Positions 51,201 to 61,262 are shown, counted from the first letter of the stretch. The stretch is DNA of 64,000 bases from Massilia sp. Root351 (GCF_001425045.1 NZ_LMDJ01000001.1:62001-126000); one strand, 5' to 3'. Translations and numbers: made by a program. The notes: generated by a model from the letters alone, not told the origin.

Positions 51201-51337
51201 ATGCGCCATGTCGTATGGGCATATTGCGAGACTGAGCGGTCTGGATCGAGGGCGCGGGCGGTGCGGGCGGGCAGCAAGGACAACAGCAGCATTCCGAGCA
51301 GCACCCAGCATCCGCCCCAGCGCGAAGTTAGCACCAT
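48224..51337 (-). CDS. two-component regulator propeller domain histidine kinase
   Basis: A 1037-residue membrane sensor kinase. A signal segment (residues 5-30) is followed by a Reg_prop two-bladed beta-propeller region (about 45-600, repeats such as GTGGGLVRFDGARF and DREGNIWVASSQGI), a YYY domain (about 680-760), a membrane helix near 765-785, a HisKA_3 phospho-acceptor (LAAELHDTILQSI) and a HATPase_c domain (DNGTGI). It senses a periplasmic ligand, often a polysaccharide breakdown product or an extracellular signal. It is divergent from the hydrolase operon at 51501-54221. Confidence 0.9.
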   Translation of the reverse strand: MVLTSRWGGCWVLLGMLLLSLLPARTARALDPDRSVSQYAHTTWRMADGELPGIPHAIAQTTDGYLWVGTGGGLVRFDGARFVPWVAPAGDALCECAILSLLAARDGSLWVGTPRWLYRVKNGSAKKYPLRAQINQIVEDRAGNVWIAKSRLIAPDDAPLCRITEAAISCFGAKEGLPFKTDGLAALAEDGSGGMWLGTVHGVYHWTPQQITPHLPPPLASASGATGVLALLRQADGSVLVGVGQSGEGLGLQRLQDGAWRGFRAHDANGTAWAVSALHADRSGGLWVATVRDGIYHVQRNAVDRFSRHDGLASESPDALFEDREGNIWVASSQGIDRFRDLPIVSLTAQQGLSGDHVASVAATRDGGLWVGNGNALDFLKDDKRLHSLTGDDLLGKQITAMLIDHRDRLWYGVDVNLVVREEGRSRMVTKPDGGALGVVIGIVQDGEQNIWAVTTGSPQTLHKIRGAQVLESIPVPKSATGRAIEADVREGVWIGGARGDLQRYTGGKMTVVASAGDGNGIGGMWMERDGSLWGATSRGIARWKDNVLRIMDSRNGLPCNRTESLIKDDAGTLWVYASCGVIAIPASELNTWWSSPNAVVKFRLFGLLDGYVAGSSPFSPEVAKSTDGRLWFANDRTLQVIDPRRLPANRVPPPVHIEAIIADRKRYALADGLRLPALTKDIQIDYVALSYALPQKVKFRYKLDGHDATWQEPGNRRQAFYNDLRPGSYRFNVIACNNDGVWNDTGAAIQFTVTPAYYQTTWFRALAAALTVMIFYLAYRIRVRQIAAALTARFDERTAERTRLAAELHDTILQSIQATKLIADHARHDAESKKPGELNDAIVSISNWLAKATVEARAALNDLRSSTVEKNDLAQAFQCAAESLGVPASMRFTVFVEGRARDLHPIVREEVYRIGNEAILNGLRHSGGDKLNVVLVYAHRLIVRITDNGTGIAPDIARSGRPGHFGLLGMQERACRIHAKLTIGSGSTGGTVVELAVPGKMVYAEHHYGMLKRLSKKVAHCFPRRQAATDDAKGPM

Positions 51338-51500
51338 GTTTCCGTCTTCTTCTGAGAGGCAGTCCACTGAATTTTTTCAGTCTAACATTGAATTTGTGAC
51401 ATGTGGGTGGCGGAAAAATAACCCTTTCACGGGATAGTCGCCAACAGGCGCCAGTGACATGATCGGTTCCGGTTTTCACGTTACGCAAACAAAGGAGCTG

Positions 51501-52463
51501 ATGATGAAACGGTGTGTGACAGCGGTTTTCATGATGCTGACCCTGAGCGGTCCGTATTTCTTCAACGCCGCCATGGCGGCCGGGCAGAAGATCCCTTCGC
51601 TGCCGTCGAGCTTTAAAGCACGGACTGTCAAGGCGCCCGACGGCACGGCGATTTTTGTCCGGTCGGGCGGGTCCGGCCCTGCCGTGGTGCTCATCCACGG
51701 CTATGCGGAGAACAGCGATTCCTGGGGCCCGCTGGCGGCCGACCTGATGAAGGACCATACCGTGATCGTCCCCGATTTGCGCGGCATTGGACGGTCGTCG
51801 ATTCCGGCCGGCGGCTATGACAAGAAAACGCAGGCCGGCGACATCCGCGCTGTGGTCGAGGCCCTGGGACATGACAAGACAGCGGTGGTGGCACACGATA
51901 TCGGCAATATGGTCGCCTATGCGTATACGGCGACGTATCCCGACAAGGTGGAACGCCTGGCCGTCATGGATGCGCCGATTCCCGGCATCGGCCCCTGGAA
52001 CCAGATCCTGCAGCACCCTGGCGTCTGGCATTTCAATTTCAACGGACCGGATGCGGAGCGCCTCGTGGCGGGCCGCGAACGGATCTATCTGAACCGCATC
52101 TGGAACGCCTTTTCCGCCAGCCCGGATCAACCCAATGCGGCCACCAAGGACTTCTTCGCCAAGACCTACTCCCGTCCGGGCGGCATGCGGGCCGGCTTCG
52201 CCCAGTTCGCCGCATTCAGCCAGGACGCCCAGGACAACCAGGCCTTTGCCAAGAGCAAGCTGACCATGCCGGTGCTGGCCATGGGCGGGGAAAAGTCCTT
52301 TGGCGCCATGCAGGCGCAGATCATGCGGGAAGTGGCGGCCAATGTGCAAGAGTCCGTCATCCAGGGATCGGGCCACTGGCTGATGGAAGAGAAACCGGCC
52401 GAGGCCGTGGCGGTGATCCGCACATTCCTCGGCGCCCCTTCCATGAAAGGCGGACAGCCATGA
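51501..52463 (+). CDS. exported alpha/beta hydrolase (epoxide hydrolase-like)
   Basis: About 320 residues with a signal peptide ending near AMAAG. VLIHGYAENSDSW carries the oxyanion HG motif, AHDIGNM has an Asp nucleophile instead of Ser, as in epoxide hydrolases and haloalkane dehalogenases, and GSGHWLMEEKP has the base His. ATG codons at 51501 and 51504 both lie near AAAGGAG. First gene of a three-gene operon, its TGA overlapping the next ATG by four bases. Confidence 0.88.
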   Translation: MMKRCVTAVFMMLTLSGPYFFNAAMAAGQKIPSLPSSFKARTVKAPDGTAIFVRSGGSGPAVVLIHGYAENSDSWGPLAADLMKDHTVIVPDLRGIGRSSIPAGGYDKKTQAGDIRAVVEALGHDKTAVVAHDIGNMVAYAYTATYPDKVERLAVMDAPIPGIGPWNQILQHPGVWHFNFNGPDAERLVAGRERIYLNRIWNAFSASPDQPNAATKDFFAKTYSRPGGMRAGFAQFAAFSQDAQDNQAFAKSKLTMPVLAMGGEKSFGAMQAQIMREVAANVQESVIQGSGHWLMEEKPAEAVAVIRTFLGAPSMKGGQP

Positions 52464-53236
52464 ATCTCGACCTGGCAGGAAAAACCGCGCTGGTCACCGG
52501 CTCCACCGCCGGGATCGGCCTGGCCATCGCCACACGGCTGGCAAGCGAGGGCGCGGACGTGATCGTGAACGGCCGCACCGAAGAGCGCGTCAGCAAGGCG
52601 ATGGCCGCCAGCGGCGCCGCGCATGGCCTGGCGGCGGACCTGGCAAGCGAAGAAGGTTTCCGGCTATGCACCGAGCGCTTTCCGCAAGTCGATATCCTGG
52701 TGAATAACCTGGGCATTTTCGAGGCCAAGCCGTTCGGTGACATATCGGACGCCGACTGGCATCGTTTTTTCGACGTCAACGTGGTGAGCGGCATACGGCT
52801 GTGCCGTCACTATCTCGCGCCCATGCTGGCGCAGGACTGGGGCCGCATCGTCTTCATTTCCAGCGAATCGGGCCTGCAGATCCCGACCGAGATGATCCAC
52901 TACGGCATGAGCAAGACAGCGCAGCTTGCCGTCTCGCGCGGCTTGGCGGAAACGACCGCAGGCAGCGCCGTGACAGTGAACGCGGTCTTGCCCGGTCCCA
53001 CCAGCTCGGAAGGTGTGAGCGCCTTTGTCGACCAGATGGCCAGGGAGGGCGGCCAGGGCAGGGACGCGTTCGAGAAAGCATTCTTCCAGACCGTGCGGCC
53101 ATCATCGATACTGCAGCGCTTTATCACCCCGGACGAAATCGCGGCGGTCGTCACGTTCGTCTGCAGTCCCCTGGCGGCCGCGATCAACGGCACGTCACTG
53201 AAGGCGGACGGCGGCGTGGTCCGCTCCATCGCCTGA
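52460..53236 (+). CDS. short-chain dehydrogenase/reductase
   Basis: A 258-residue SDR with TGSTAGIG at residues 14-21, NNLG near 85, catalytic Ser in ISSESG near 135 and a YGMSK Tyr/Lys pair near 152. It follows the hydrolase with an ATGA overlap. An operon of an epoxide-hydrolase-like enzyme and an SDR suggests stepwise conversion of an epoxide or halide to a ketone or aldehyde, but the substrate is unknown. Confidence 0.9.
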   Translation: MNLDLAGKTALVTGSTAGIGLAIATRLASEGADVIVNGRTEERVSKAMAASGAAHGLAADLASEEGFRLCTERFPQVDILVNNLGIFEAKPFGDISDADWHRFFDVNVVSGIRLCRHYLAPMLAQDWGRIVFISSESGLQIPTEMIHYGMSKTAQLAVSRGLAETTAGSAVTVNAVLPGPTSSEGVSAFVDQMAREGGQGRDAFEKAFFQTVRPSSILQRFITPDEIAAVVTFVCSPLAAAINGTSLKADGGVVRSIA

Positions 53237-53255
53237 AGCCTGGGAGGACAGCGAC

Positions 53256-54221
53256 ATGAACATTCTTCACCTTATCGCGCTAGCCGGGTCCTTGCTTGCC
53301 GCGCACGCGCGCGGCGCCGAGCCTATCTGGGACGGTAACCAGGTCGACATGGTGAGCGAGAAGCTGGCGGACGGCGTGTATGCCTACTACGCCAGCAATG
53401 CGAAGGAGCTCAACGCCAAAGGCGGCGCTGCGGCCACCAGCGGCGGCCTGGTGGTGGGCGCCAAGGGCGCGCTGCTGGTCGACACCATGCTGAACAAGCG
53501 CTTGAACAGCCAGGTACAAGCCTTGAGCCGGCGGCTCGGGCACAAGCCCATCCTGTACGCCGTCAACACCAGCTCGCACGGCGACCATACTTACGGCAAC
53601 ATGTATTTGCCGGCGCAGACCATCATCATCCAGCATGCGCAGACGCGCAGTTATCTGTCCGGGCACCTGGACGACGACAAGGCGTTCATGATCAAGCATT
53701 TCGGAACCGGGCGCGGCATTGAGCAAATCCAGGCGCGCGCGGCTGATCTGCTGGTTGTGCCGGGCGGCAGACTGACGCTGGACTTGGGCGGCAAAACAGT
53801 CGACATCATCGACTTCGGCTTTGCACAGACCGGCGGCGATTTGTGGGTATGGGAGCCGCAGGCAAAAGTCCTATGGACGGGCAACCCGGTGATCGCCCAC
53901 AAGCCCGCGCTGCCCTGGCTGCTCGATGGCCACCTGGTCGCGACGCTGGACACGCTGCGCCGGGTGTATGCCTTCCTGCCGGCCGACGCCCGTGTCGTTC
54001 CGGGGCACGGTGTGCCGATGGGCAAAGAAGACATCAAGTGGCATATCGACTACCTCGATAGCGTCCGCAGCCAGGTACAAGCCGCGGTGGACAAAGGGCT
54101 GGGCCTGGATGAGACGGTAAAGCAGGTCGCCATGCCGGAGTTTTCCGGTTACGCGCTGTTCGATTGGGTCCATCCGGCCTTGAACGTCCCTGCCGCCTAT
54201 CAGGATTTAAGCGGGAAGTAA
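53256..54221 (+). CDS. exported metallo-beta-lactamase-fold protein with altered metal site
   Basis: A 321-residue secreted protein with the fold of quinoprotein-relay-type MBL hydrolases (signal peptide ending at ARGAEP). The usual HxHxDH is changed to S106-S-H108-G-D110-H111 and the fourth metal His and the TGD aspartate are also replaced (Q191 in AQTGGD, N210 in WTGN), while H251 in PGHGVP remains. Metal binding at site 1 is therefore doubtful, and it may have another role. Third gene of the hydrolase-SDR operon. Confidence 0.85.
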   Translation: MNILHLIALAGSLLAAHARGAEPIWDGNQVDMVSEKLADGVYAYYASNAKELNAKGGAAATSGGLVVGAKGALLVDTMLNKRLNSQVQALSRRLGHKPILYAVNTSSHGDHTYGNMYLPAQTIIIQHAQTRSYLSGHLDDDKAFMIKHFGTGRGIEQIQARAADLLVVPGGRLTLDLGGKTVDIIDFGFAQTGGDLWVWEPQAKVLWTGNPVIAHKPALPWLLDGHLVATLDTLRRVYAFLPADARVVPGHGVPMGKEDIKWHIDYLDSVRSQVQAAVDKGLGLDETVKQVAMPEFSGYALFDWVHPALNVPAAYQDLSGK

Positions 54222-54270
54222 GCGAGGCACGCTGCGCGGCGGGCGTGCGGCGCCCAGCCGCTTGCGTCGC

Positions 54271-55674
54271 TCAGCCGTGGCGCAGTGCCAGGCGCGCTTC
54301 CAGGCCGCCGCCGGGGCGCTGGTGCAGGCTCAGCGTAGCGTCCATCGCCTGCGCCAGCTGGCGCGCGATCGCCAGGCCGAGGCCGGTGCCGCCGGTGCCC
54401 CGGTTGCGCGATGTTTCCAGCCGCACGAACGGCTCGAACACGGCCTCCAGAGACTCGGCCGGAATGCCGGGGCCACGATCCAGCACCGAGATCGTCAGCA
54501 GGCCCGCTTGCGGCTGCACCGCGATTTCCGCCGCGCCGCCGAACTTGAGCGCGTTGTCCACCAGGTTGCCCAGCACGCGGCGCAGCGCCTGCGGCCGCGC
54601 TACCAGCGCGCCGCCGGCCTTGCCGTGCAGGGTGACGTCGTGGCCCGCGTCGCGGTAGTCGGCCAGCATGCTGTCGAGCAGGGCGTCGGGATCGATGCGG
54701 CGCGGCTCCTCGCTGGTGCCGTGCAGGGTGCGCGCATAGGCCACGCCTTCCTTGACCAGGGTTTCCATCTCCTGCAGGTCCTGCTGCAGCTTGGCGTGCT
54801 GGGGCGCGTCGTCCATCATATCGACCCGCAGCCGCATGCGCGTGATCGGCGTTTGCAGATCGTGCGAGATGGCGGCCAGGATCTGCAGGCGCTCGGTCAT
54901 GTAGCCGGCGATGCGGTCCTGCATGGCGTTGAAGGCGCGCGCCGCGCGCGCCACTTCGGACGGGCCGTCTTCCGGCAGGCGTTCAGCCTTCAGGTCCGGC
55001 CCCAGGGTGTCGGCGGCCTGCGCCAGCTGGTGCAGCGGACGGGTGGCCAGGCGCACGGCGAACCAGCAGCAGGCGATCAGCACCGCCAGCTGCAGCACCA
55101 TCACCAGCGGCAGCCAGCGCGATAGCGGGATGCCGGGCATGGGCGTGATGTCGATGGTCAGCGGCGAACCGTCGCTCAGGCGCAGGTGCACCTGCAGGCG
55201 CTCGCGGTCGCCGGGCACGGCGTTGGCGGTCAGCTCGTAGGTGGTGCCGATGCCGTCCGCGATCGAGGCGGCTACGCGGGCCGACAGGGTGGCGTCGGGC
55301 GCCCCGCCGTCCACGCCCGGTTCCAGCATGAAGTGGTAGCTGCGGCGCGCCAGGCGCGGCAGCCAGGCCGGGCGTTCGGCGGCGGGCAGGCGGTCCAGCA
55401 GGGCGACCGAGCTGGCCACCTCGCGCTCGATGTAGCCGACCATGACGTTCATGGTGGCCTGGTTGCGCTCGGTCATGGTGAGCCAGAAGGAGGCGGCGTT
55501 GCCGGCCGCCAGGCCGACGAACAGGATCAACGCCAGCCGGGCGAACAGGGAGCGCGGCCAGCGCAGCGCGGGCCCGCGATTGGGGCCGCCGTCGGGCTTG
55601 CCGTCGGGGCCGCCGTCGGACCCGCGTGCCGCCCCGGCGGCGGCATCCATGCCCGCGCTGGCGCCGGCCTTCAT
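54271..55674 (-). CDS. EnvZ/CusS-type sensor histidine kinase
   Basis: A 467-residue kinase. A low-complexity Gly/Asp/Pro N-terminal stretch (about residues 15-35) precedes membrane helix 1 near 45-65; a periplasmic domain and helix 2 near 195-215 follow, then HAMP, HisKA (ISHDLQTPITRMR with the His) and HATPase_c (NALKFGG, DRGPGIP, GTGLGLAIA). Its start overlaps the regulator's stop by four bases (ATGA), so it pairs with it. Signal unknown. Confidence 0.9.
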   Translation of the reverse strand: MKAGASAGMDAAAGAARGSDGGPDGKPDGGPNRGPALRWPRSLFARLALILFVGLAAGNAASFWLTMTERNQATMNVMVGYIEREVASSVALLDRLPAAERPAWLPRLARRSYHFMLEPGVDGGAPDATLSARVAASIADGIGTTYELTANAVPGDRERLQVHLRLSDGSPLTIDITPMPGIPLSRWLPLVMVLQLAVLIACCWFAVRLATRPLHQLAQAADTLGPDLKAERLPEDGPSEVARAARAFNAMQDRIAGYMTERLQILAAISHDLQTPITRMRLRVDMMDDAPQHAKLQQDLQEMETLVKEGVAYARTLHGTSEEPRRIDPDALLDSMLADYRDAGHDVTLHGKAGGALVARPQALRRVLGNLVDNALKFGGAAEIAVQPQAGLLTISVLDRGPGIPAESLEAVFEPFVRLETSRNRGTGGTGLGLAIARQLAQAMDATLSLHQRPGGGLEARLALRHG

Positions 55675-56411
55675 CCGCGCCCCTCCAGCACGGTCACGGC
55701 GGACGAGAACACGTAGCCCTCGCTGCGCAGCGTCTTGATGTAGCGCGGCTCGCGCGGCTCGTCCTTCAAGGTCTGGCGCAAGCGGCTCACCAGCAGGTCG
55801 ATGGAGCGGTCGAAGGCGTCGGCCTGGCGGCCCTGGGTCAGGTTCAGCAGCTGGTCGCGCGTCAGCACCCGCTGCGGATGGTCGAGGAACACCCGCAGCA
55901 GGCGGTATTCGGCGCCGCTCAGCGCCACCATGGTGCCGTCCGCGTCGAGCAGGTGGCGCGCCACCGTGTCCAGCTTCCAGTCGCCGAAGCCGAGCACATG
56001 GGCGGCCTCGGTCACCTGCATGTTCTTGGGCAGCATGCGCGCGCGGCGCAGCACGGCGCGGATGCGCGCCAGCAGTTCGCGCGAGGCGAAGGGCTTGGAC
56101 AGGTAGTCGTCGGCGCCCATCTCCAGGCCGACGATGCGGTCGGCCTCCTCGCTGAGCGCGGTCAGCATCAGCACCGGCACGGTGCGGTGCTTGCCGGCCC
56201 GCAGTTCGCGGCACAGCAGCAGGCCGTCCTCGCCGGGCAGCATCAGGTCCAGCACGATCAGGTCCGGTTCGCCCTGTTCCAGCACGGCGCGCATCTGGCG
56301 CCCATTGGCGGCCAGCGACACGCGCATGCCGTTCTTTTCAAGGTAGGCAGCCAGCAGTTCGCGGATGCCGCGGTCGTCGTCGACGATGAGGATGTGGTCG
56401 GTGTTTTCCAT
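55671..56411 (-). CDS. OmpR family response regulator
   Basis: A 246-residue regulator with receiver VDDDRG, phospho-Asp in LDLMLPGEDG, Lys in LSKPFAS, and an OmpR-type winged helix with LSGAEYRLLRVFLDH and DRSIDLLVSRLRQ. First gene of the two-component operon. Divergent from the CcdA-like gene, so it may regulate the redox genes; that is inference. Confidence 0.92.
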   Translation of the reverse strand: MENTDHILIVDDDRGIRELLAAYLEKNGMRVSLAANGRQMRAVLEQGEPDLIVLDLMLPGEDGLLLCRELRAGKHRTVPVLMLTALSEEADRIVGLEMGADDYLSKPFASRELLARIRAVLRRARMLPKNMQVTEAAHVLGFGDWKLDTVARHLLDADGTMVALSGAEYRLLRVFLDHPQRVLTRDQLLNLTQGRQADAFDRSIDLLVSRLRQTLKDEPREPRYIKTLRSEGYVFSSAVTVLEGRG

Positions 56412-56575
56412 GCAGCCATGATACCCCAGCCCAATTCGGTCTTTGTATCCCTCTGTATCCGCTGCGGCGCGGTACACACTACATTGCAACGGCGCCGCGC
56501 GGCGGACACATGCAGGATACCTGCGGGCGGTCCAATGGAGCTTATCCAAACCAATCCGAGAAAGGGAGCGGCGCC

Positions 56576-57328
56576 ATGTACAACCTGCTCGAAACGCCGC
56601 TGGCCCTGCTGGCAGGCGTGTTTACCATCGCTTCCCCCTGCGTGCTGCCGGTGATGCCCATCCTGCTGGGCAGCGCGGCGGCGCGCCCCGGCGCGGAGGC
56701 GGTAGCCGGCGTTGCCGGCAAGACTGGCAGGAACACCCGGCCGCTGTTCATCGTCGCCGGCTTCATTCTCACCTTCGCCTCCTTCGCCATGCTGCTGGGC
56801 GCGGTGTCCTCGGCGGTGCACCAGGCGCAGGAGGCGCTGCGCAACGCCGCCATCGCCATGCTGGCCATTTCCGGCCTGCTGCGCCTGTGGCCTGGCCCCT
56901 ATGACTGGCTGGTGGCGCGCCTGCAGCAGGCGCTGCCCGGCATGGGCGCGGCGGTGGGGGCGGGCGGCGCGGGCGACGGCCATTTCGGTGGTTTCGTGCT
57001 GGGCATGTCGCTGGGCGCGGTATGGACGCCGTGCGCCGGTCCGGTGCTGGCCTCCATCCTGGCGCTGGTGGTGCGCTCGCAGGACCTGGCCTGGTCCGCG
57101 CTGCTGATCACGCTGTACGCCATCGGCGCCGCCATCCCCATGCTCGGCATCATCTACGGCGGCCAGTACGCCACCGCCAAAGTGCGCATCGTGGCGCGCC
57201 ACGCCGCCCGGCTGCAGCAAGTGTTCGGCGTGCTGGTGATTGCCACCGCTGCTGCCATCTACCTGCAATACGACATCCTGATCTACGCCCAAGTGGCTGC
57301 CGTTTTCCCTACCCTGAAAGGACTGTGA
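56576..57328 (+). CDS. cytochrome c biogenesis protein CcdA-like thiol transporter
   Basis: About 250 residues, six or more membrane helices. The two redox cysteines are in ASPCVLP (helix 1) and WTPCAGP (helix 4), the signature of CcdA/DsbD-beta proteins that carry reducing power across the membrane. The start at 56576 has GGGAG upstream. The thioredoxin-like gene follows after one base, making a two-gene operon. Confidence 0.9.
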   Translation: MYNLLETPLALLAGVFTIASPCVLPVMPILLGSAAARPGAEAVAGVAGKTGRNTRPLFIVAGFILTFASFAMLLGAVSSAVHQAQEALRNAAIAMLAISGLLRLWPGPYDWLVARLQQALPGMGAAVGAGGAGDGHFGGFVLGMSLGAVWTPCAGPVLASILALVVRSQDLAWSALLITLYAIGAAIPMLGIIYGGQYATAKVRIVARHAARLQQVFGVLVIATAAAIYLQYDILIYAQVAAVFPTLKGL

Positions 57329-57329
57329 C

Positions 57330-57848
57330 ATGAACATCCCACGCACCCTGGCGCTTGCCGCCGCCTGCGCCATCGCCAGCGGCGGCGCCGTGGCCGGCCC
57401 GCTGAAGAACCCCACGCCGGCCGCCGAATTCACCGGCATCGAAAAATGGCTCAACAGCGAGCCGCTCACGGTGCAGCAACTGCGCGGCAAGGTGGTGCTG
57501 GTGGACTTCTGGACCTACACCTGCATCAACTGCATCAACGTGCTGCCGCACGTGAAGTCCTGGCACGAGAAGTACAAGGACCAGGGGCTGGTGGTGATCG
57601 GCGTGCACACGCCGGAATTCCCCTTCGAGCGCAGCACCAGCAACGTGCAGACCGCTCTCAAGCGCTTCGACATCCGCTACCCGGTGGCGCAGGACAACCG
57701 CTACGCCACCTGGAGCGCGTACCGCAACCAGTACTGGCCGGCGCTGTACCTGATCGACCGCAGCGGCAAGGTGGTGTACACCCATTTCGGCGAGGGCCAG
57801 TATGGCCAGACCGAAGCGGCCATCAAGGCGCTGCTGGCGCAGAAATAG
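57330..57848 (+). CDS. exported thioredoxin-like protein (TlpA/DipZ type)
   Basis: A 172-residue protein with signal peptide (ending near GAVAGP) and a thioredoxin fold. The redox motif is CINC in DFWTYTCINCIN near residue 65, typical of DipZ-type thioredoxins linked to CcdA. cis-Pro region YWPALYLID is present. It would use electrons from the CcdA-like protein in the periplasm. Confidence 0.88.
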   Translation: MNIPRTLALAAACAIASGGAVAGPLKNPTPAAEFTGIEKWLNSEPLTVQQLRGKVVLVDFWTYTCINCINVLPHVKSWHEKYKDQGLVVIGVHTPEFPFERSTSNVQTALKRFDIRYPVAQDNRYATWSAYRNQYWPALYLIDRSGKVVYTHFGEGQYGQTEAAIKALLAQK

Positions 57849-57905
57849 ACCGCCGTGCACATGGCGCACGGCGACGGGGGCGCCTGCGAGCACAGGCGGG
57901 CAGGC

Positions 57906-58475
57906 TTAGTCGGCCTTGATCGCTTCCACCTGGATCGCCAGTTTCACTTCCGGCGAGAAGTTCGGCAGGCCGTAGTTCATGCCGAAGTCGCTGCGCTTGA
58001 ATTCGCCGGTGGCGTCGGCGCCGCACACTTCACGCTTGTAGCGCGGGTGCATGATGCACTTGAATTTGCTCACGTTCAGCGTCACCGGCTTGGTCACGCC
58101 CAGCAGGGTCAGGTCGCCTTCGACCGCCACCAGCTTGTCGCCGTCGAATTTCAGCGACGTGCTTTTGTAGGTCACTTCCGGGAATTTCTCGACGTTGAAC
58201 ATGTCCGCCTTGCGCGCGTGGACGTTCATCGCTTCCAGGCCGAAGTCGATGGTCTTGGCGTCGATCACGATGTCCAGGCTGCCCTTCCTGGCGGCGCGGT
58301 CCAGCTGCACGGTGCCGGTGGTCTTGCCGAACTTGCCGCGCCAGACCGACAGGCCCATGTGGTCGGCTTCAAAGCTAGGGAAGGTGTGGTTCGGGTCGAT
58401 GTTGAAGGTTTCGGCAGCCATGGACGAACCGGCGGTGGCGGCGATCAGTGCGGCGATCAGGAACTTGAATTTCAT
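57906..58475 (-). CDS. YceI family periplasmic protein
   Basis: A 189-residue precursor with signal peptide ending at SMAA and the lipocalin-like YceI fold (FNIDPNHTFPSFEADHMGLS at the start; VTYKSTSL, DLTLLGVTKPV later). YceI proteins bind polyprenyl quinones. This one has two cysteines near the C-terminal third (KCIMHP, EVCGAD). GGAG precedes the ATG at 58475. Third gene of a b561-YceI-YceI operon. Confidence 0.9.
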   Translation of the reverse strand: MKFKFLIAALIAATAGSSMAAETFNIDPNHTFPSFEADHMGLSVWRGKFGKTTGTVQLDRAARKGSLDIVIDAKTIDFGLEAMNVHARKADMFNVEKFPEVTYKSTSLKFDGDKLVAVEGDLTLLGVTKPVTLNVSKFKCIMHPRYKREVCGADATGEFKRSDFGMNYGLPNFSPEVKLAIQVEAIKAD

Positions 58476-58501
58476 TGCGTCTCCGTGCAAAGGGGGGATT
58501 T

Positions 58502-59053
58502 TTACTGTGCGACTACGTGGAACTTGATCGTAACATCATCGGCAACCATGCCGGTGTCCTTCCATTCGCCTTCGCCGATGTTGAAGGCCAGGCGCTTGAT
58601 CGGCAGTGCGCCGTCGAATACCTGGTTCTTGCCGTCGGCCTTCACGGTCAGCGGGAAGCTCACATCGGCGGCCTTGCCCTTGATGGTCAGCTTGCCGGTG
58701 ACGGTCAGCTTGCCGGGGCCGGCGCTCTTGATGGCGGTGGAGGTGAAGGTGGCTTTCGGGAACTGGGCCGAGTTGAACCATTCCTTCTTGGCCACTTCCT
58801 TGTTCATGTCGGCGTCGCCCAGGTCCATGCTGGCGGTCTCGATTTCCACCGTGGCCTTGGACGTTTCCGGCGCGGCCGCGTTGTAGTCGATGACGATGTT
58901 GTGCTTCTTGAACTTGGATTCGATCGGCACGTTCATCTGCTTGAAGGTGGCCGAAACGCTGGACTTGGCGGCGTCCGTTTTCAGGACGGCGGCGCTGGCG
59001 GCCAGCGACAGGCCCAGCAGGGAAACGAGGACGGCGCGGTGCGTGGTGTTCAT
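58502..59053 (-). CDS. YceI family periplasmic protein
   Basis: A 183-residue YceI protein, shorter relative of its neighbour: signal peptide ends near ASAA, then SSVSATFKQMNVPIESKFKK and ADVSFPLTVKADG. TGGAG precedes the start at 59053. Second gene of the operon. The two YceI copies are divergent in sequence, so they may bind different ligands. Confidence 0.9.
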   Translation of the reverse strand: MNTTHRAVLVSLLGLSLAASAAVLKTDAAKSSVSATFKQMNVPIESKFKKHNIVIDYNAAAPETSKATVEIETASMDLGDADMNKEVAKKEWFNSAQFPKATFTSTAIKSAGPGKLTVTGKLTIKGKAADVSFPLTVKADGKNQVFDGALPIKRLAFNIGEGEWKDTGMVADDVTIKFHVVAQ

Positions 59054-59084
59054 GAAAGCTCCAGGGGTAGGTGGCAGGTGGAAA

Positions 59085-59639
59085 TCAGTTGCGCAGCTTG
59101 GACAGGTCCGGCAGCTTGGGCAGCATGCGCTTGAGCACATCGTCGCGGTCGATGAAATGGTGCTTCAGCGCGGCGCCGGCATGGGCCAGCACGGCGGCGG
59201 CCATGGCCATGTTCAGCCAGTAGTGGATGGGTTTGAAGAATTCCTTCAGCTCGGGCGTGCCTTCGAACAGCGCGGGGATTTGCCACAGGCCGAGGTAGAC
59301 CACCGGCACGTTGGCGGCGGTGGTGTACAGGTAGCCGGACAGCGGCACGGCGAACATGAAGAAGTACAGCGCGTAGTGCATGGCGTCGGCGGCCTTGACC
59401 TGCCACTGCGGCAGGCTGGCCGGCGGCGGCGGCGGCACAGTGGCCTTGCGCCACAGGATGCGCACGGCGGCCAGCAGCAGCACGGTCACGCCCAGCCATT
59501 TATGCCAGGAATAGTACTTGAGCTTGGTGGGCGAGAAGCCCTTGATGTCGACCATCGTCAGCCCCAGGAAGAAGGCGGCGATGATGAGGATGGCGACCAG
59601 CCAATGCAGCAGCATGGCGGTTTTGGAATAGCGTTGCAT
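59085..59639 (-). CDS. cytochrome b561 family protein
   Basis: A 184-residue inner-membrane cytochrome with four helices. Heme-ligand histidines are in LLHWLVAIL, SWHKWLGV, MHYALYFFM and AHAGAALKHH. GAAAGG precedes the start at 59639. It passes electrons between quinones and periplasmic partners; YceI proteins encoded next in the operon may deliver isoprenoid quinones. Confidence 0.9.
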   Translation of the reverse strand: MQRYSKTAMLLHWLVAILIIAAFFLGLTMVDIKGFSPTKLKYYSWHKWLGVTVLLLAAVRILWRKATVPPPPPASLPQWQVKAADAMHYALYFFMFAVPLSGYLYTTAANVPVVYLGLWQIPALFEGTPELKEFFKPIHYWLNMAMAAAVLAHAGAALKHHFIDRDDVLKRMLPKLPDLSKLRN

Positions 59640-59757
59640 CGGCGCCTTTCGGAAATTAGTACGTGTTAGGACTAATATACCAAAGAAAATCAAACCGTGC
59701 TTAAGACTGCCTTAGATAGGGCGCGCGGCGGGGCGTTCACGCCCCGCGCGCAGGTCC

Positions 59758-61227
<1,470 letters not shown>

Positions 61228-61262
61228 TTATACTGGCGCCTACTTCTACCCTGTTGGCCTCT

